A DNA stretch of 52,500 nucleotides from Prionace glauca (Eukaryota > Chordata > Chondrichthyes > Carcharhiniformes > Carcharhinidae). A program made the translations under genes and the position numbers. The notes under the pieces were generated by a model. It saw only the letters and a program-made list of their open reading frames with translations. It had not been told where the DNA came from and ran no database searches. The stretch lies in contig CM075760.1 of assembly GCA_037974335.1 (NCBI GenBank), positions 71,805,324-71,857,823 of the forward strand, in the 5' to 3' direction. Positions 10,237 through 19,659 of this stretch are shown one piece after another. Each line of letters starts with the position of its first letter. The stretch's first letter is position 1.

Positions 10237-11822
10237 TAGAACATAGAACATAGAACATTACAGCGCAGAACAGGCCCTTCGGCCCACGATGTTGCGCCGA
10301 CCAGTTACAAAACAATGACCCACTAGCCTAAACCAATCCCTTTTCATCCATAAACCTATCCACAGATCTTTTAAACGCCCCCAAACTAGGTGCATTTACA
10401 ACTGCAGCTGGCAGGGCATTCCAGTCCCTCACCACCCTCTGGGTAAAGAACCTACCCCTGACATCTGTCCTATAACTACCCCCCCTAAATTTAAAATCGT
10501 GCCCCCTCGTGCTAGCTTTCTCCATCCGAGGAAAAAGGCTATCACTATCTACCCTGTCTAAACCTCTAATCATCTTATATGTTTCAATGAGATCCCCTCT
10601 TAGCCGCCTTCTTTCCAGCGAAAACAACCCCAAATCTCTCAATCTCTCCTCATAGGATCTCCCCTCCATACCAGGCAACATCCTGGTAAACCTCCTCTGC
10701 ACCCTCTCCAAAGCCTCTACATCCTTCCTGTAATGTGGGGACCAGAACTGCACACAAAACTCCAAGTGCGGCCGCACCAGAGATGTGTACAGTTGCATCA
10801 TGACGCTGCAACTCCTAAATTCAATCCCCCGACCAATAAACGCCAAAACTCCGTATGCCTTCTTAACAACCTTATCTACTTGATTCCCAACTTTCAGGGA
10901 TCTATGTACACATACACCTAGATCCCTCTGCTCCTCCACACTATTCAAAGTCCTCCCGTTAGCACTATACTCAACACATCTGTTATTCCTACCGAAATGA
11001 ATTACCTCACACTTCTCCACATTAAACTCCATCCGCCACCTCTCAGCCCAGCTCTGCAACCTTTCTAAGTCATCCTGCAAACTATGACACCCTTCCTCAC
11101 AATCTACCACACCTCCGACTTTGGTGTCATCAGCAAACTTACTAATCCACCCAACTATACCCTCATCCAGATCATTAACCATAGAACCCTACAGTGCAGA
11201 AACAGGCCCTTCGGCCCATCGAGTCTGCACCGAACACAATCCCACCCAGACCCTATCCCCACATCCCTACACATTTTACCTGCTAATCCCTCTAACCTAC
11301 ACATCCCAGGACACTAAGGGGCAATTTTAGCATAGCCAATGAACCTAACCCGCACATCTTTGGACTGTTTGTAATTTAATAAAAATTACAAACAGCAGTG
11401 GCCCCAAAACAGATCCCTGAGGCACACCACTTGTAACCGAACTCCATGACGAATATTTCCCATCAACCACCACTCTCTGTCTCCTATCTGCTAGCCAATT
11501 CCTGATCCAATTACCTAGATCACCCCCAATCCCATACATCTGCATTTTCTGCAGAAGCCTACCATGGTAAACCTTATCAAACGCCTTGCTAAAATCCATA
11601 TACACCACATCAACTGCCTTACCCCTATCCACCTCTTTGGTCACTTTCTCAAAGAACTCGATAAGGTTAGTAAGGCATGACCTACCCGCTACAAAACCAT
11701 GCTGACTGTCTCTAATCAACTCATTACTTTCCAAATAACTATAAATCCTGTCTCTAATAATCCTTTCCAAAACCTTACCCACCACAGAAGTAAGACTCAC
11801 CGGTCTATAATTCCCAAATTAT
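10237..11822 (-). mobile_element. CR1-type LINE B inserted in LINE A, itself holding a SINE
   Basis: Minus-strand LINE whose ORF2 spans 11,800-11,386 and 11,182-10,328. Visible reverse-transcriptase motifs are DFSKAFDKVYH, SGVPQGSVLGPLLF and FADDTKV (catalytic aspartates kept), then the C-terminal region with RRRLRGDLIETYKMI and FFTQRVVRDWNALP. The 3' end carries three 8-bp TTCTATGT-type repeats (10,237-10,260), the CR1 tail. The endonuclease and 5' end are missing. Flanking AGGGCA duplications (10,231-10,236 and 11,823-11,828) mark the insertion. Apart from the SINE insertion, the two coding pieces are open, so this copy is relatively young. Confidence 0.9.
11183..11380 (-). mobile_element. 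SINE inserted in LINE B
   Basis: The sequence ACAGGCCCTTCGGCCCATCGAGTCTGCACC ... GGGGCAATTTTAGCATAGCCAATG ... CCGCACATCTTTGGACTGT (given here in parts) is the body and 3' end of the common shark SINE in reverse orientation. It splits the LINE B frame just before NDLDEG. The tRNA head is absent. Confidence 0.8.
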
Positions 11823-11868
11823 AGGGCAGGCTCGGAGGCCTACTGCTGCTCCCATTTCTTATGTTCTT
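11823..11868 (+). mobile_element. CR1-type LINE A, 3' end of the split copy
   Basis: AGGGCAGGCTCGGAGGCC, TACTGCTGCTCCCATTTC and TTATGTTCTTAT are the last bases of the LINE A 3' UTR and its 8-bp repeat tail. They are followed by ATGCGTT (11,869-11,875), matching 9700-9706. Confidence 0.85.
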
Positions 11869-11875
11869 ATGCGTT

Positions 11876-12009
11876 AGGACAGTGCCCACATTACCCATCA
11901 TCCAATGGTCTGGCAGAAAGAGTTGTGTTCCCTGACAACTGAGTCGATATTGAAGAGAATCCTCAGCACCACAGGACATAAACAAACGGTCCCAGTTCCA
12001 GTGCTGCAT
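11876..12009 (+). mobile_element. Ty3/gypsy fossil, part 2
   Basis: Continuation of the integrase region across the LINE A insertion, with similarity to the family's SNGLAERVV segment. It matches the minus-strand piece at 1-160. It is broken and ends where the minisatellite starts. Confidence 0.65.
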
Positions 12010-12760
12010 AAATCCACCTGTGGCTTGAATCCTCTTTGTGCCCCTCTCACACTCTCCTCAAGGTGCTGAGCGTCTGTCCCAGTGTCCCAGTTTCCCCCTC
12101 TCACACTCTCCTCAAGGTGCTGAGTATCTGTCCCAGTTTCCCCCTCTCACACTCTCCTCCAGGTGCTGAATATCTGTCCCAGTTTCCCCCTCTCACACTC
12201 TCCTCCAGGTGCTGAGTGTCTGTCCCAGTTTCCCCCTCTCACACTCTCCTCCAGGTGCTGAGTGTCTGTCCCAGTGTCCCTTCTCCCACTCTGCTCAAGG
12301 TGCTGACTGTCTGCCCCAGTTTACACCTCCCACACTTTCCTCAAGGTGCTGACTGTCTATGCCACTGTCACAGTGACCCCCACATGATCCTATGGGGGGG
12401 GGGAGGGTCTGACTGTCTGTCTCAGTGTCCCCCTCTCACACTTTCCTCAAGGTGCTAACTGTCTATGCCACTGTCACAGTGACCCCCACACACTTCGGGG
12501 GGGGGGGGGGGGGGGGTGGTGTGACTGTCTGTCTCAGTGTCTCCCTCTCACACTTTCCTCAAGGTACTAACTCTCTGCCCTGGTGTCACAGTAACCCTCT
12601 CGAACACTCTCCTCAAGGAGCTGACTGTCATAGTATCCTAGTGCCCTCCCCTCATAATCTCCTCAAGGTGCAAACTCTCTGCCCTGGTGTCCCAGTGATC
12701 GCCCCTCTCACACTCTCCTCAAGGCGTTGCTTGCCTCTCTCGGTGTCCCAGTGACCCCCT
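12010..12760. repeat. Degenerate CT-rich minisatellite
   Basis: Diverged units of about 45-60 bp of the form CCCCCTCTCACACTCTCCTC AAGGTGCTGA CTGTCTGTCCC, with two poly-G runs (about 12,395 and 12,498-12,517). It grades into the more regular array that follows. Confidence 0.8.
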
Positions 12761-13450
12761 CTCACAAGGTACTGTTTTACTGTCCCAATGTGCCAGTGAC
12801 CCCCTCTCACACTCTCCTCAAGGTGCTCACTATCAGTCCCACAGTCTCAGTGCCCCCCTCAGACTCACCTCATGGTGCTCACTGTCAGTCCCACAGTCCC
12901 AGTGTCCCCCTCAGACTCACCTCAAGGTGCTCACTGTCAGTCCCACAGTCCCAGTGCCACCCTCAGACTCACCTCATGGTGCTCACTGTCAGTCCCACAG
13001 TCCCAGTGTCCCCCTCAGACTCACCTCAAGGTGCTCACTGTCAGTCCCACAGTCCCAGTGTCCCCCTCACACTCTCCTCAATGTGCTCACTGTCAGTCCC
13101 ACAGTCCCAGTGTCCCCCTCAGACCCACCTCAAGGTGCTCACTGTCAGTCCCACAGTCCCAGTGTCTCCATCAGACTCACCTCAAGGTGCTCACTGTCAG
13201 TCCCACAGTCCCAGTGTCCCCCTCAGACCCACCTCAAGGTGCTCACTGTCAGTCCCACAGTCCCAGTGTCCCCCTCAGACTCTCCTCAAGGTGCTCACTG
13301 TCAGTCCCACAGACCCAGTGTCCCCCTCAGACTCACCTCATGGTGCTCACTGTCAGTCCCACAGTCCCAGTGTCCCCCTCACACTCTCCTCAAGGTGTTC
13401 ACTGTCAGTCCCACAGACCCAGTGTCCCCCTCAGACTGTCCTCAAGGTTA
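12761..13450. repeat. 52-bp minisatellite
   Basis: About 13 copies of a 52-bp unit (GTGCTCACTGTCAGTCCCAC, AGTCCCAGTGTCCCCCTCAG, ACTCACCTCAAG). Because 52 is not a multiple of three and the unit lacks stops, all plus frames are open and give rotating versions of one repeat peptide. This is not evidence for a protein. Confidence 0.9.
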
Positions 13451-13780
13451 CCCAATTAGCTTCTTCTGTGCTGCAATGAGTTTATGACTGGAAATATATA
13501 ATGTAGCTGCAGTAATATATTAGAGAGCTAGAAATTAATAAGAAATGGAAATGGGGGAGTGCTTTACTCAGAGATGTGAGAGAGATGAGGAAGTTCTAGG
13601 TTTTCTGAGGATCAATCTTCATTCACCCAAAGCCTGCAGTTCGATTCGCTGGAGGACCAGAGATTTTCCAGTCCTCCAACTCTCCTATTGGTCCACATCT
13701 AAGCTTGCTGGTCACAGAGGTTGGGCACAGCCCCGCACATGTGCAGATTCCCTTCTTCCTTTGGACATGTACAGTCCTGG
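13451..13780. promoter_or_regulatory. Promoter-like segment related to 17,985-18,480
   Basis: Contains GGAGGACCAGAG, CAGTCCTCCAACTCTCC and TATTGGTCC (CCAAT box), which parallel GGAGGACCGAGCGCTCCAGA, TCAGTCCTCCAGC and CAATGGTCC in the CpG island at 18,309-18,366. Nearby GGGCGGAGCC (13,825) is a GC box. No gene is attached. It may be a diverged copy of the same element. Confidence 0.3.
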
Positions 13781-14100
13781 GCTGGGGGGGAGGGGGGAGA
13801 TCACCGAGCGGCTTCTCACTCTGGGCGGAGCCACCAGCCGCATGAGCAGAAACCTTGGCTCGAGGAGGGGAAGGGGAATAATGGGTGGGGGAGGGGGTCC
13901 CGGGATGGGGAGGGGAACAATGGGTGGGGGCGGGGCCCCAGAGGGGGAGGGGAAGGGGAAGGGGAACAGTGGGTGGGGGCAGGGCTTCTGGGAGGCGAGG
14001 GGAACTATGGGTGGGGGTGGGGCTCCCAGAAGGGGAGGGAGCAATGGGTGGGAGTGGGGCTCCTGGCAGGGGGGCAATGGGTGGGGGCAGGGCACCCATG
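13781..14100. repeat. G-rich minisatellite
   Basis: Irregular 25-50-bp units containing AATGGGTGGGGG and GGGGAGGGGAA. Many runs of three to six G on the plus strand give G-quadruplex potential. Open frames rich in G, W, P are repeat artefacts. Confidence 0.8.
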
Positions 14101-14104
14101 TCCC

Positions 14105-14442
14105 ATGAGGCATACAAGATGATCAATGGATTGGATACGGTGGATAGTGTGAGCCTTTTACCTCGGATGGTGATGGCTAACACAAGGGGTCATAGCTTTA
14201 AATAAATGGCTGGTTACTACAGGACGGATATCAGAGGTAGGTTCTTTACTCAGAGGGTAGTAAGGTCATGCCTGCAGCAGTTGTGGACTCGCCAACTTTA
14301 AGGGCGTTCAAATGGTCAGTGGATAGGCATATGGATAACATTGAAATAGTTTAGGCTAGAGGGTCATTAGATTGTTGCGCCAACCAGTGGAACCATTGAG
14401 GGCCGAAGTGCCTGTACTGCGCTATAATGTTCTATGTTCTTT
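14105..14442 (+). mobile_element. CR1-type LINE 3' fragment (LINE B family)
   Basis: Plus-strand GAGGCATACAAGATGATC, TCATAGCTTTAAATAAATGG, TTCTTTACTCAGAGGGTAGT and tail TAATGTTCTATGTTCTTT match the C-terminus and 3' end of LINE B. Short and decayed. Confidence 0.8.
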
Positions 14443-14514
14443 GTCCGTGTGCTGGAGTTCCCACCCCCCTGACCTTACAATTACGAAGGGGTTCAATAAT
14501 CCAGATGTGATTTC

Positions 14515-14812
14515 GAGGGCAGCACAGTGGGTTAGCACTGCTGCCTCATAGCACAGGGACCCGGGTTCGATTCCTGGCTTGGGTCTCTGTTGTGTGGAGT
14601 TTGCATGTTCTTCCCGTGTCTGCGTGGGTTTCCTCCAGGTGCTCCAGTTTCCTCCCACAGTCCAAAAAGATGTGCTGGTTAGGTGCATTAGCCATGCTAA
14701 TTTCACCCTCAGTGTACCCAACCAGCAGCCAGAGTGGGAGGACAAGGGGGTTTTCATAACAACTTCACTGCAGTGTTAACGTAAGCCTACTTGTGACTAA
14801 TAAATAAGCTCT
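14515..14812 (+). mobile_element. tRNA-headed SINE, near full length
   Basis: GCAGCACAGTGGGTTAGCAC (box A), GGGTTCGATTCCTGGCTTGG (box B), TGTCTGCGTGGGTTTCCTCC, AGTCCAAAAAGATGTGC and the tail CACTGCAGTGTTAACGTAAG. This is the best-preserved SINE in the window. Confidence 0.9.
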
Positions 14813-15062
14813 AACAGGAGAAAGTTCTTTATCCAGCGAGTGGTGAGAATGACAGACTCATCACTACAGCGAGTGACTGAGGTGAACAGCATGAATACAC
14901 TGAAGGGGAAGCTAGATACATACATGAGGGAGAAAGGAATAGAAGGATATGCTGGTGGGGGGAGATGAAGAGGGGTGGGTGGAGGCTCATGTGGAACATA
15001 AACACTGACACAGACTGACTGAGTCGACTGGCCTGGCCCTGTGCTGTAGACTCAATGGAATA
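14813..15062 (+). mobile_element. CR1-type LINE 3' fragment
   Basis: AAGTTCTTTATCCAGCGAGT, GAAGGGGAAGCTAGATACAT, GAGAAAGGAATAGAAGGATA and CTGGCCCTGTGCTGTAGACT are the ORF2 end and 3' UTR of another CR1-type subfamily. Confidence 0.8.
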
Positions 15063-15289
15063 CAGACAAATGTATTTATTTTAGACCTATCTGGAGTGGT
15101 AGAAAAAACACTATTTACTGTCCAGGATTAAATAAATGTCCTTCATCAGCTTTTGTGGATCATTTCAGTGGAAATGTGCTCTCCCAGGCTCAAAGAGTAT
15201 CAGCCCACTTGGAGCAAAGTTGTGAGACTGGCACATTGTGAATTCTCACTACATCGAAGGCATCTCAATCTAGTCTACACATTGTAGTA

Positions 15290-15477
15290 AACTAAAATCA
15301 AGGGGCTCATTGAAGAATTCTACACTGCCCCCCCACATCGCCGAAGGGCAAAAAACATTAGCGGATGTCATATATGGACCTCCAAACTGCAGTGGTGATG
15401 TTGGGAATGGCATTAAACACAAAATCAGAGATGCATGTGATAAGGGAGTATTGGTGATCATGGATGATTTTAATTTG
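15290..15477 (+). mobile_element. LINE endonuclease-region fragment, left part
   Basis: Encodes a piece resembling a LINE APE-type endonuclease (YGPPN, then GVLVIMDDFN in place of the usual GDFN motif). It is interrupted by the Penelope-like element and resumes after 16,242 with DFNLHID-like sequence. Confidence 0.6.
15464..15477. repeat. 14-bp target-site duplication, left
   Basis: ATGATTTTAATTTG, repeated exactly at 16,229-16,242, flanking the Penelope-like element. Confidence 0.85.
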
Positions 15478-15531
15478 GTAAAAAGTCTGACAATACCAGG
15501 TTTTAGTCCAACCGATTTATTTGATAATATT

Positions 15532-15578
15532 CTCACAAGCAAGCAAGCTTTCGAGGGGACTGCCTCTTCGTCAGGTGA
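15532..15578 (-). ncRNA. Hammerhead-ribozyme-like motif, left end
   Basis: Minus strand: UUCAC, CUGACGA, GAGG hairpin with CCUC, GAAA, GC-UUGCUU-GC, UU, GUGAG. It is the inverted copy of the motif at 16,090-16,136 with one base changed in the stem III loop. Confidence 0.5.
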
Positions 15579-15629
15579 ATGGAGAGTTCTGGCCTCAGAC
15601 AGAGCATATAAAGCACAGACAGTTGCTGA

Positions 15630-15884
15630 TTGACCATGCAGACGCTACGACAACGGATGAATGAACATCGCTCGACAGTCACCAGGCAAGACTGTTCCCT
15701 TCCTGTTGGCGAACACTTCAGCGGTCACGGGCATTCAGCCTCTGACCTTCGGGTAAGCATTCTCCAAGGCGGCCTTCATGACACACGACAGCGCAGAGTC
15801 GCTGAACAGAGACTGATAGCCAAGTTCCGCACACATGAGGACGGTCTCAACAGGGATCTTGGGTTCATGTCGCACTATCTGTAA
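15630..15884 (+). CDS. GIY-YIG endonuclease C-terminal domain of Penelope-like element
   Basis: An open frame of 84 codons, directly after the left inverted repeat, ending at TAA 15,882-15,884. LRQRMNEHRSTV holds the arginine after the missing GIY-YIG strands, PVGEHFSGHGHSASDLRVSIL is the typical middle segment, and RRVAEQRLIAKF holds the catalytic glutamate. This matches the endonuclease that Penelope-like elements carry C-terminal to reverse transcriptase. The start is not a true start: the upstream protein is missing. Not a host gene. Confidence 0.85.
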   Translation: MTMQTLRQRMNEHRSTVTRQDCSLPVGEHFSGHGHSASDLRVSILQGGLHDTRQRRVAEQRLIAKFRTHEDGLNRDLGFMSHYL

Positions 15885-16089
15885 CCCCCGTGACTTGCCT
15901 GGGTTTGCAAAACCTCACTTACTGTACTGTCTGGAGACAATACACATCTCTTTAAACTGTGATCAGTGCTCCTTCCACTCACATTATCAGCCACTTTAAG
16001 ACTTGAACAGCAGGTTAGGTGTAAGGATTCGCATTCTAATCAGCAACTGTCTGTGCTTTATATGCTCTGTCTGAGGCCAGAACTCTCCA

Positions 16090-16136
16090 TTCACCTGACG
16101 AAGAGGCAGTCCCCTCGAAAGCTTACTTGCTTGTGA
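16090..16136 (+). ncRNA. Hammerhead-ribozyme-like motif, right end
   Basis: UUCAC / GUGAG forms stem I, CUGACGA (16,095-16,101) is the core, GAGG...CCUC forms stem II, GAAA (16,117-16,120) follows, and A-GC-UUACUU-GC-U gives a 3-bp stem III before U at the expected cleavage position. All type I hammerhead parts are present in order. One extra A lies between core and stem II. Confidence 0.55.
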
Positions 16137-16228
16137 GAATATTATCAAATAAATCAGTTGGACTAAAACCTGGTGTTGTCAGACTTTTTACTGTGTTTAC
16201 GCCAGTCCAATGCCGGCACACCCACATC

Positions 16229-16600
16229 ATGATTTTAATTTGCACATAGATTGAGCAAATCAAATTAGCCACAATGCGGTAGAAGAGAATTCCTGGAATG
16301 TATACAGGATGGTTTAATTGACCAATATGTGGAGGAACCAACTGGAGAGCAAGCCAGCAAGCCAGTACTGTGTAGTGAGAAGGGAATCATTGCCAATCCA
16401 ATTGTACCAGACCCCTTCGGGATGAGCAACTGTAACATGATAGATTTTTTAAAATCAAACTGGAGAATGAGGTAGTTGATTCGGAGATGAGGGTGCTCAA
16501 TCTTAAGAAAACTATGAGGTTATGAGACGTGAGTTGGCCTTGATAGATTGGGGAGAGTTACTTTAAGAGATGACAGTGGATAGGTGGCACAGGGAGCAAT
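16229..16600 (+). mobile_element. LINE endonuclease-region fragment, right part (with 14-bp duplication)
   Basis: Begins with the second ATGATTTTAATTTG and continues the LINE endonuclease-like reading (FNLHID, NAVEENSW, then CRSEGNHCQSNCTRPLRDEQL-type sequence in a shifted frame). Decayed, with several breaks. Confidence 0.55.
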
Positions 16601-17519
16601 CCTGTGATTACAACCCAAGAGGTCCTGCTTTTTAACTTTCTACCTAACTCCCTTAACTGCTGTTGCAGGACATCGTCACTCTTCCTACCTGTGTACCAAC
16701 ATGTACCATGGCCACTGGTTGTTCACTCTCTCACTTCAGAATGCTTACTATCCTTTTAGAGACTTCCTGGACCCTGACACCAGGGAGGCAACACAACATC
16801 CTGAAGTCTCTTTCATGCCCACAGAAGCACCTATTTGCACCCCTAACTATAGAGCTCCTTATAACTATTGCTCTAGTGCTCTTTGTACCTCCCTGCTTAA
16901 TAACAAAGCCAGCCGTGGTGCCAGTGCTCTGTTTGCTGTATTTATCCCCCAATAGGCTATAACCCTCCAACAGTATCCAAAACAGTGTACTTGTTAGAGA
17001 AGGAGATGACCACAGGGGATTCCTATGCTGACTGCCTGCCCCTTCTAGCAGTCACCCATCTATCTGCCTGCACCTTGGGTGTGGCCAAGTTTCTAAAGCT
17101 CCTATCTATGACACTTTCCGTCATCTTCATTCTGCTAAGTGCATCCAACTGTTGCTCCAACCTATCCATGCTGGCCGTAAGGAGCTGCAAGTGGGTGCAT
17201 TTCCTGTAGATTTAGTCATCCGGGACGCTGGAAGCATCACAGATCTCCCACATCTCACAAGTGCAGCACTTAACCCCACTGACTGACATTTTGAGCACCA
17301 TTAAATTATTTAAGAACATTTATAAAACTCTTACCTTCACTTTTACCTTCTTGCAGTATCCTCTTTTTCAGATAAATTGGGGTTGTTCTCCTTGGAGCAA
17401 AGTGGATTGATAGAGGTGTACAAAGGTACATGGAGGTGTCGAAGTTTACATGCTCTGTTTACACATGTACAAGCTTTCTGGGTCATCCAGTCTCGAAACG
17501 TTGGTTCTATTTTCTCTGA
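16601..17519. other. Intergenic, no gene recognised
   Basis: Mixed-composition sequence. Positions about 16,640-17,230 have short open frames on both strands and look like an old interspersed repeat, but I cannot name it. Positions 17,370-17,470 contain LINE-like TTGGGGTTGTTCTCCTTGGAGC. Confidence 0.4.
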
Positions 17520-17745
17520 AGTGGAGATGGTGGTGTTGGACCGGGGTAAACACAGTAAGAAGTCTCAATGCACCAGATTAAAGTGCAATGGGTTTACTTG
17601 GTAGCAAAATCCACTAGCTTTCTGTGTGCTGCTCGTTCGTCAGGTGAGTGGGAGTTCTGTCCACAAACAAGGCATAGAAAGACACAAACTCAATTCACAA
17701 AATAATGGTTGGAATGCAAATTTTTGCAGTTAATCAAGTCTTAAA
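17520..17745. mobile_element. Penelope-like element end fragment
   Basis: GAGATGGTGGTGTTGGACCG, AAACACAGTAAGAAGTCTCA and, on the minus strand at 17,612-17,646, the CUGACGA...GAAAGCUAGUG arrangement of the hammerhead-like end, with a decayed stem II. No coding part. Confidence 0.6.
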
Positions 17746-17984
17746 GGTACAGACAATGTGAGTGGGGAGAGTGTTCTATTCTCTCTCCACAGATGCTGTC
17801 AGATCTGCTGAGATTTTCCAGCATTTTCTGTTTTTATTTCCCTTTATTTTTCCTTCCCTGTCACCGCTCTGCCTCATCAATGAGACATTGGGACTCACAG
17901 GGTTGATGCAGTTTGATGGACAAGTTGTCTCCATTCTGAACAATGGGGAACAAGCTCCTCCCACTTAATGACATCATTGCCCTA
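17746..17984. other. Short intergenic stretch
   Basis: Pyrimidine-rich sequence with CTCCACAGATGCTGTCAGAT and TGCTGAGATTTTCCAGCATT, a motif common in shark interspersed repeats. No gene. Confidence 0.4.
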
Positions 17985-18480
17985 CACAAACATGGCGGCC
18001 TCGTGTGCGCACCGCTGCATATTGCCCCCAATAAAGATGGCGAACGGTAACTCGGAGCGAACCTGAGGAGCTGCGGCCCTGCTCGGTACAAACTGGGTCC
18101 GGGAAGACCTCTTCCGCGGTTTGCTACTTACACCACATGCTTACGCAGCGTTTTCACCCGTCTGGGCGATCCATTGCTCTCTCCGTACCGCCAATCACCT
18201 CGAACAGATTTCCGAGCCCAAAACAAAAACCGTTTTCCATCGCCATTACTCACACTGCGCATGCTCCAGTCAAAGCTGGGCCCGCCCATCTTTCGTTCCG
18301 ATTGGTTGGAGGACCGAGCGCTCCAGATCAGTCCTCCAGCACCGCCCCCTGTTCCCAATGGTCCGCGCCGCTGTCAATCAGACCAGTATTGTGACAATGA
18401 CTTGCTGCTTGTCCAATAATAACAGAGTCTCAGTGTAACAATGACCCACACACAGGCTCCAGTCCAATCAGAGTGGAGAT
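17985..18480. promoter_or_regulatory. CpG-rich promoter-like island
   Basis: CpG density is clearly above the neighbourhood. Core-promoter style elements are clustered: AAGATGGCG and ACATGGCGGCC (YY1-like), ACTGCGCATGCTCC (NRF-1-like), GGGCCCGCCC (GC box) and several CCAAT boxes on both strands (ATTGGTTGG, CAATCA, TCCAATAA, TCCAATCAG). There is no TATA box. This is the usual make-up of a housekeeping, possibly bidirectional promoter. No convincing exon was found on either side, so the transcript is unknown. Confidence 0.5.
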
Positions 18481-18798
18481 GGAGCACAGAGAAAACACAG
18501 TAAAACACTGACTGACTCTGAGTGTAACATAAACAGTGTTTGTTCACATAATAAGAGTCACATTGCAGTATGTTAGTGAACACAGCATTAGATCCAATGT
18601 AATGATAATACAGTCAGTATCCAGTGCACCATAACCAAAATTTAGGTTTCATTTGATAGTGTGACTGAGTCATGATCTATTGATATAATGTATTTAAATT
18701 CCAGTGTGTGTTACTCTGCCACTGTCAGTATCAAACAATAACCTGTCAGTTATTCCAATTCTGCTGTATTTTACAACGTCGATGGTAGTCATTACATA
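18481..18798. other. Intergenic, AT-rich
   Basis: No gene, repeat or RNA recognised. Confidence 0.4.
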
Positions 18799-18952
18799 GA
18801 GATGCCGGCGTTGGACTGGGGTAAACACAGCAAGAAGTCTCACAACGCCAGGTTTAAGTTCAACCAGTTTATTTGATAGTAATCCCACAAGCTTTACTAT
18901 CAAACAAACTGTTTGGACTTAATCTGGTGTTGTGAGACTTCTTACTGTATTT
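18799..18952. mobile_element. Penelope-like element end, inverted pair
   Basis: GATGCCGGCGTTGGACTGGG, AAGAAGTCTCACAACGCCAG and, facing it, AATCTGGTGTTGTGAGACTT with CAAACTGTTTGGACTT. The two end sequences face each other around ACAAGCTTTACTATC, but the hammerhead core is gone. Confidence 0.6.
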
Positions 18953-19659
18953 TACAACTGCAGCTCCTGGGGCTGGTATAATAATAATCACAAAGGTTGG
19001 TTTCAGTGTCTATGAGGTCATTTGAACTGCAGGTAATCTGACCTTAAGGGAGACAAGAGGCCCAATAAACATCCAATTACAATAGGAGGACAAGATGTAA
19101 GGGAGCAATGATATTTTAAACTGTCTGTGTTATGGTGAGTGTCACTGGGAAGTGAGTGATAAAATAGAAGTGGAAACATTATAACAGAGACACATGTGAC
19201 TGACTCAGCCTGACTGAGAGCTTTTATATTCGTGGCGAGAATAATGAGGGCATGAGGATCTCCTGAGATTTCTGATATCTGAGGTGTATCTGTTAGAGGA
19301 ACTGAAAATAATCAGTTCCTTCTCATGGTTGTCTGCAGTTCTCAAGTTACTCAGACACATAGGAAACAGATCTGACAGTTCATCAAACCCAAGGGTTTAA
19401 TCTTCTGTTTCAGACACATTGTGACTGAAAAGATCAAATATTAAAACCTTACGGGGGAAACATTCAAAATGCCACCAAAATGAATGAACTATTTCATTAA
19501 TCCAATTCACAATAACTCTGTCAATATTCATCCAATTTCCTTTTAAACTTATTATTAAACCTGCTTCTAGCACCTGTCAGGTTGTGCATTCCAGATCATA
19601 CTCCTTATCACCACCTTCAATTCTGTTTTCAGTTATATTAAATCTCTGTGTCCTCTACT
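18953..19659. other. Intergenic
   Basis: Nothing supported except a short stretch near 19,540-19,650 (TTAAACCTGCTTCTAGCACC, ATTCCAGATCATACTCCTTA) resembling old LINE 3' sequence. Confidence 0.35.

Larger units (their letters stand above)
5755..12009. repeat. Right arm of inverted duplication (GPCR-2 side)
   Basis: Inverted counterpart of 1-3390. Homology starts near GTAAATATTAGAGAGATTC (5755) and runs through the intron, SINE, exon 2, flank, SINE and gypsy fossil. It is longer than the left arm because of a ~660-bp LTR-like insertion (6102-6763), about 2.2 kb of nested LINEs, and gypsy sequence missing on the left. Confidence 0.8.
15478..16228 (+). mobile_element. Penelope-like element, 5'-truncated, with 152-bp inverted ends
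   Basis: The element carries a GIY-YIG-type reading frame between 152-bp inverted repeats (15,478-15,629 and 16,040-16,191). The right end extends about 37 bp further (to GCCGGCACACCCACATC). Flanking 14-bp target duplications show a clean insertion into a LINE fragment. The reverse-transcriptase part is absent. Inverted or partial terminal repeats and a C-terminal GIY-YIG endonuclease are the family hallmarks (Neptune-type in vertebrates). Its sharp repeats suggest a fairly young copy. Confidence 0.85.

Noticed and set aside
10733-11330. Short plus-strand frames over the LINE B region.
   Set aside because: They are antisense shadows of the minus-strand LINE reverse-transcriptase frame.
12727-13487. 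Three plus-strand frames of 186-250 codons with a regular repeat peptide.
   Set aside because: The 52-bp minisatellite rotates through the frames, so each encodes the same sequence shifted. No start context or splice signals.
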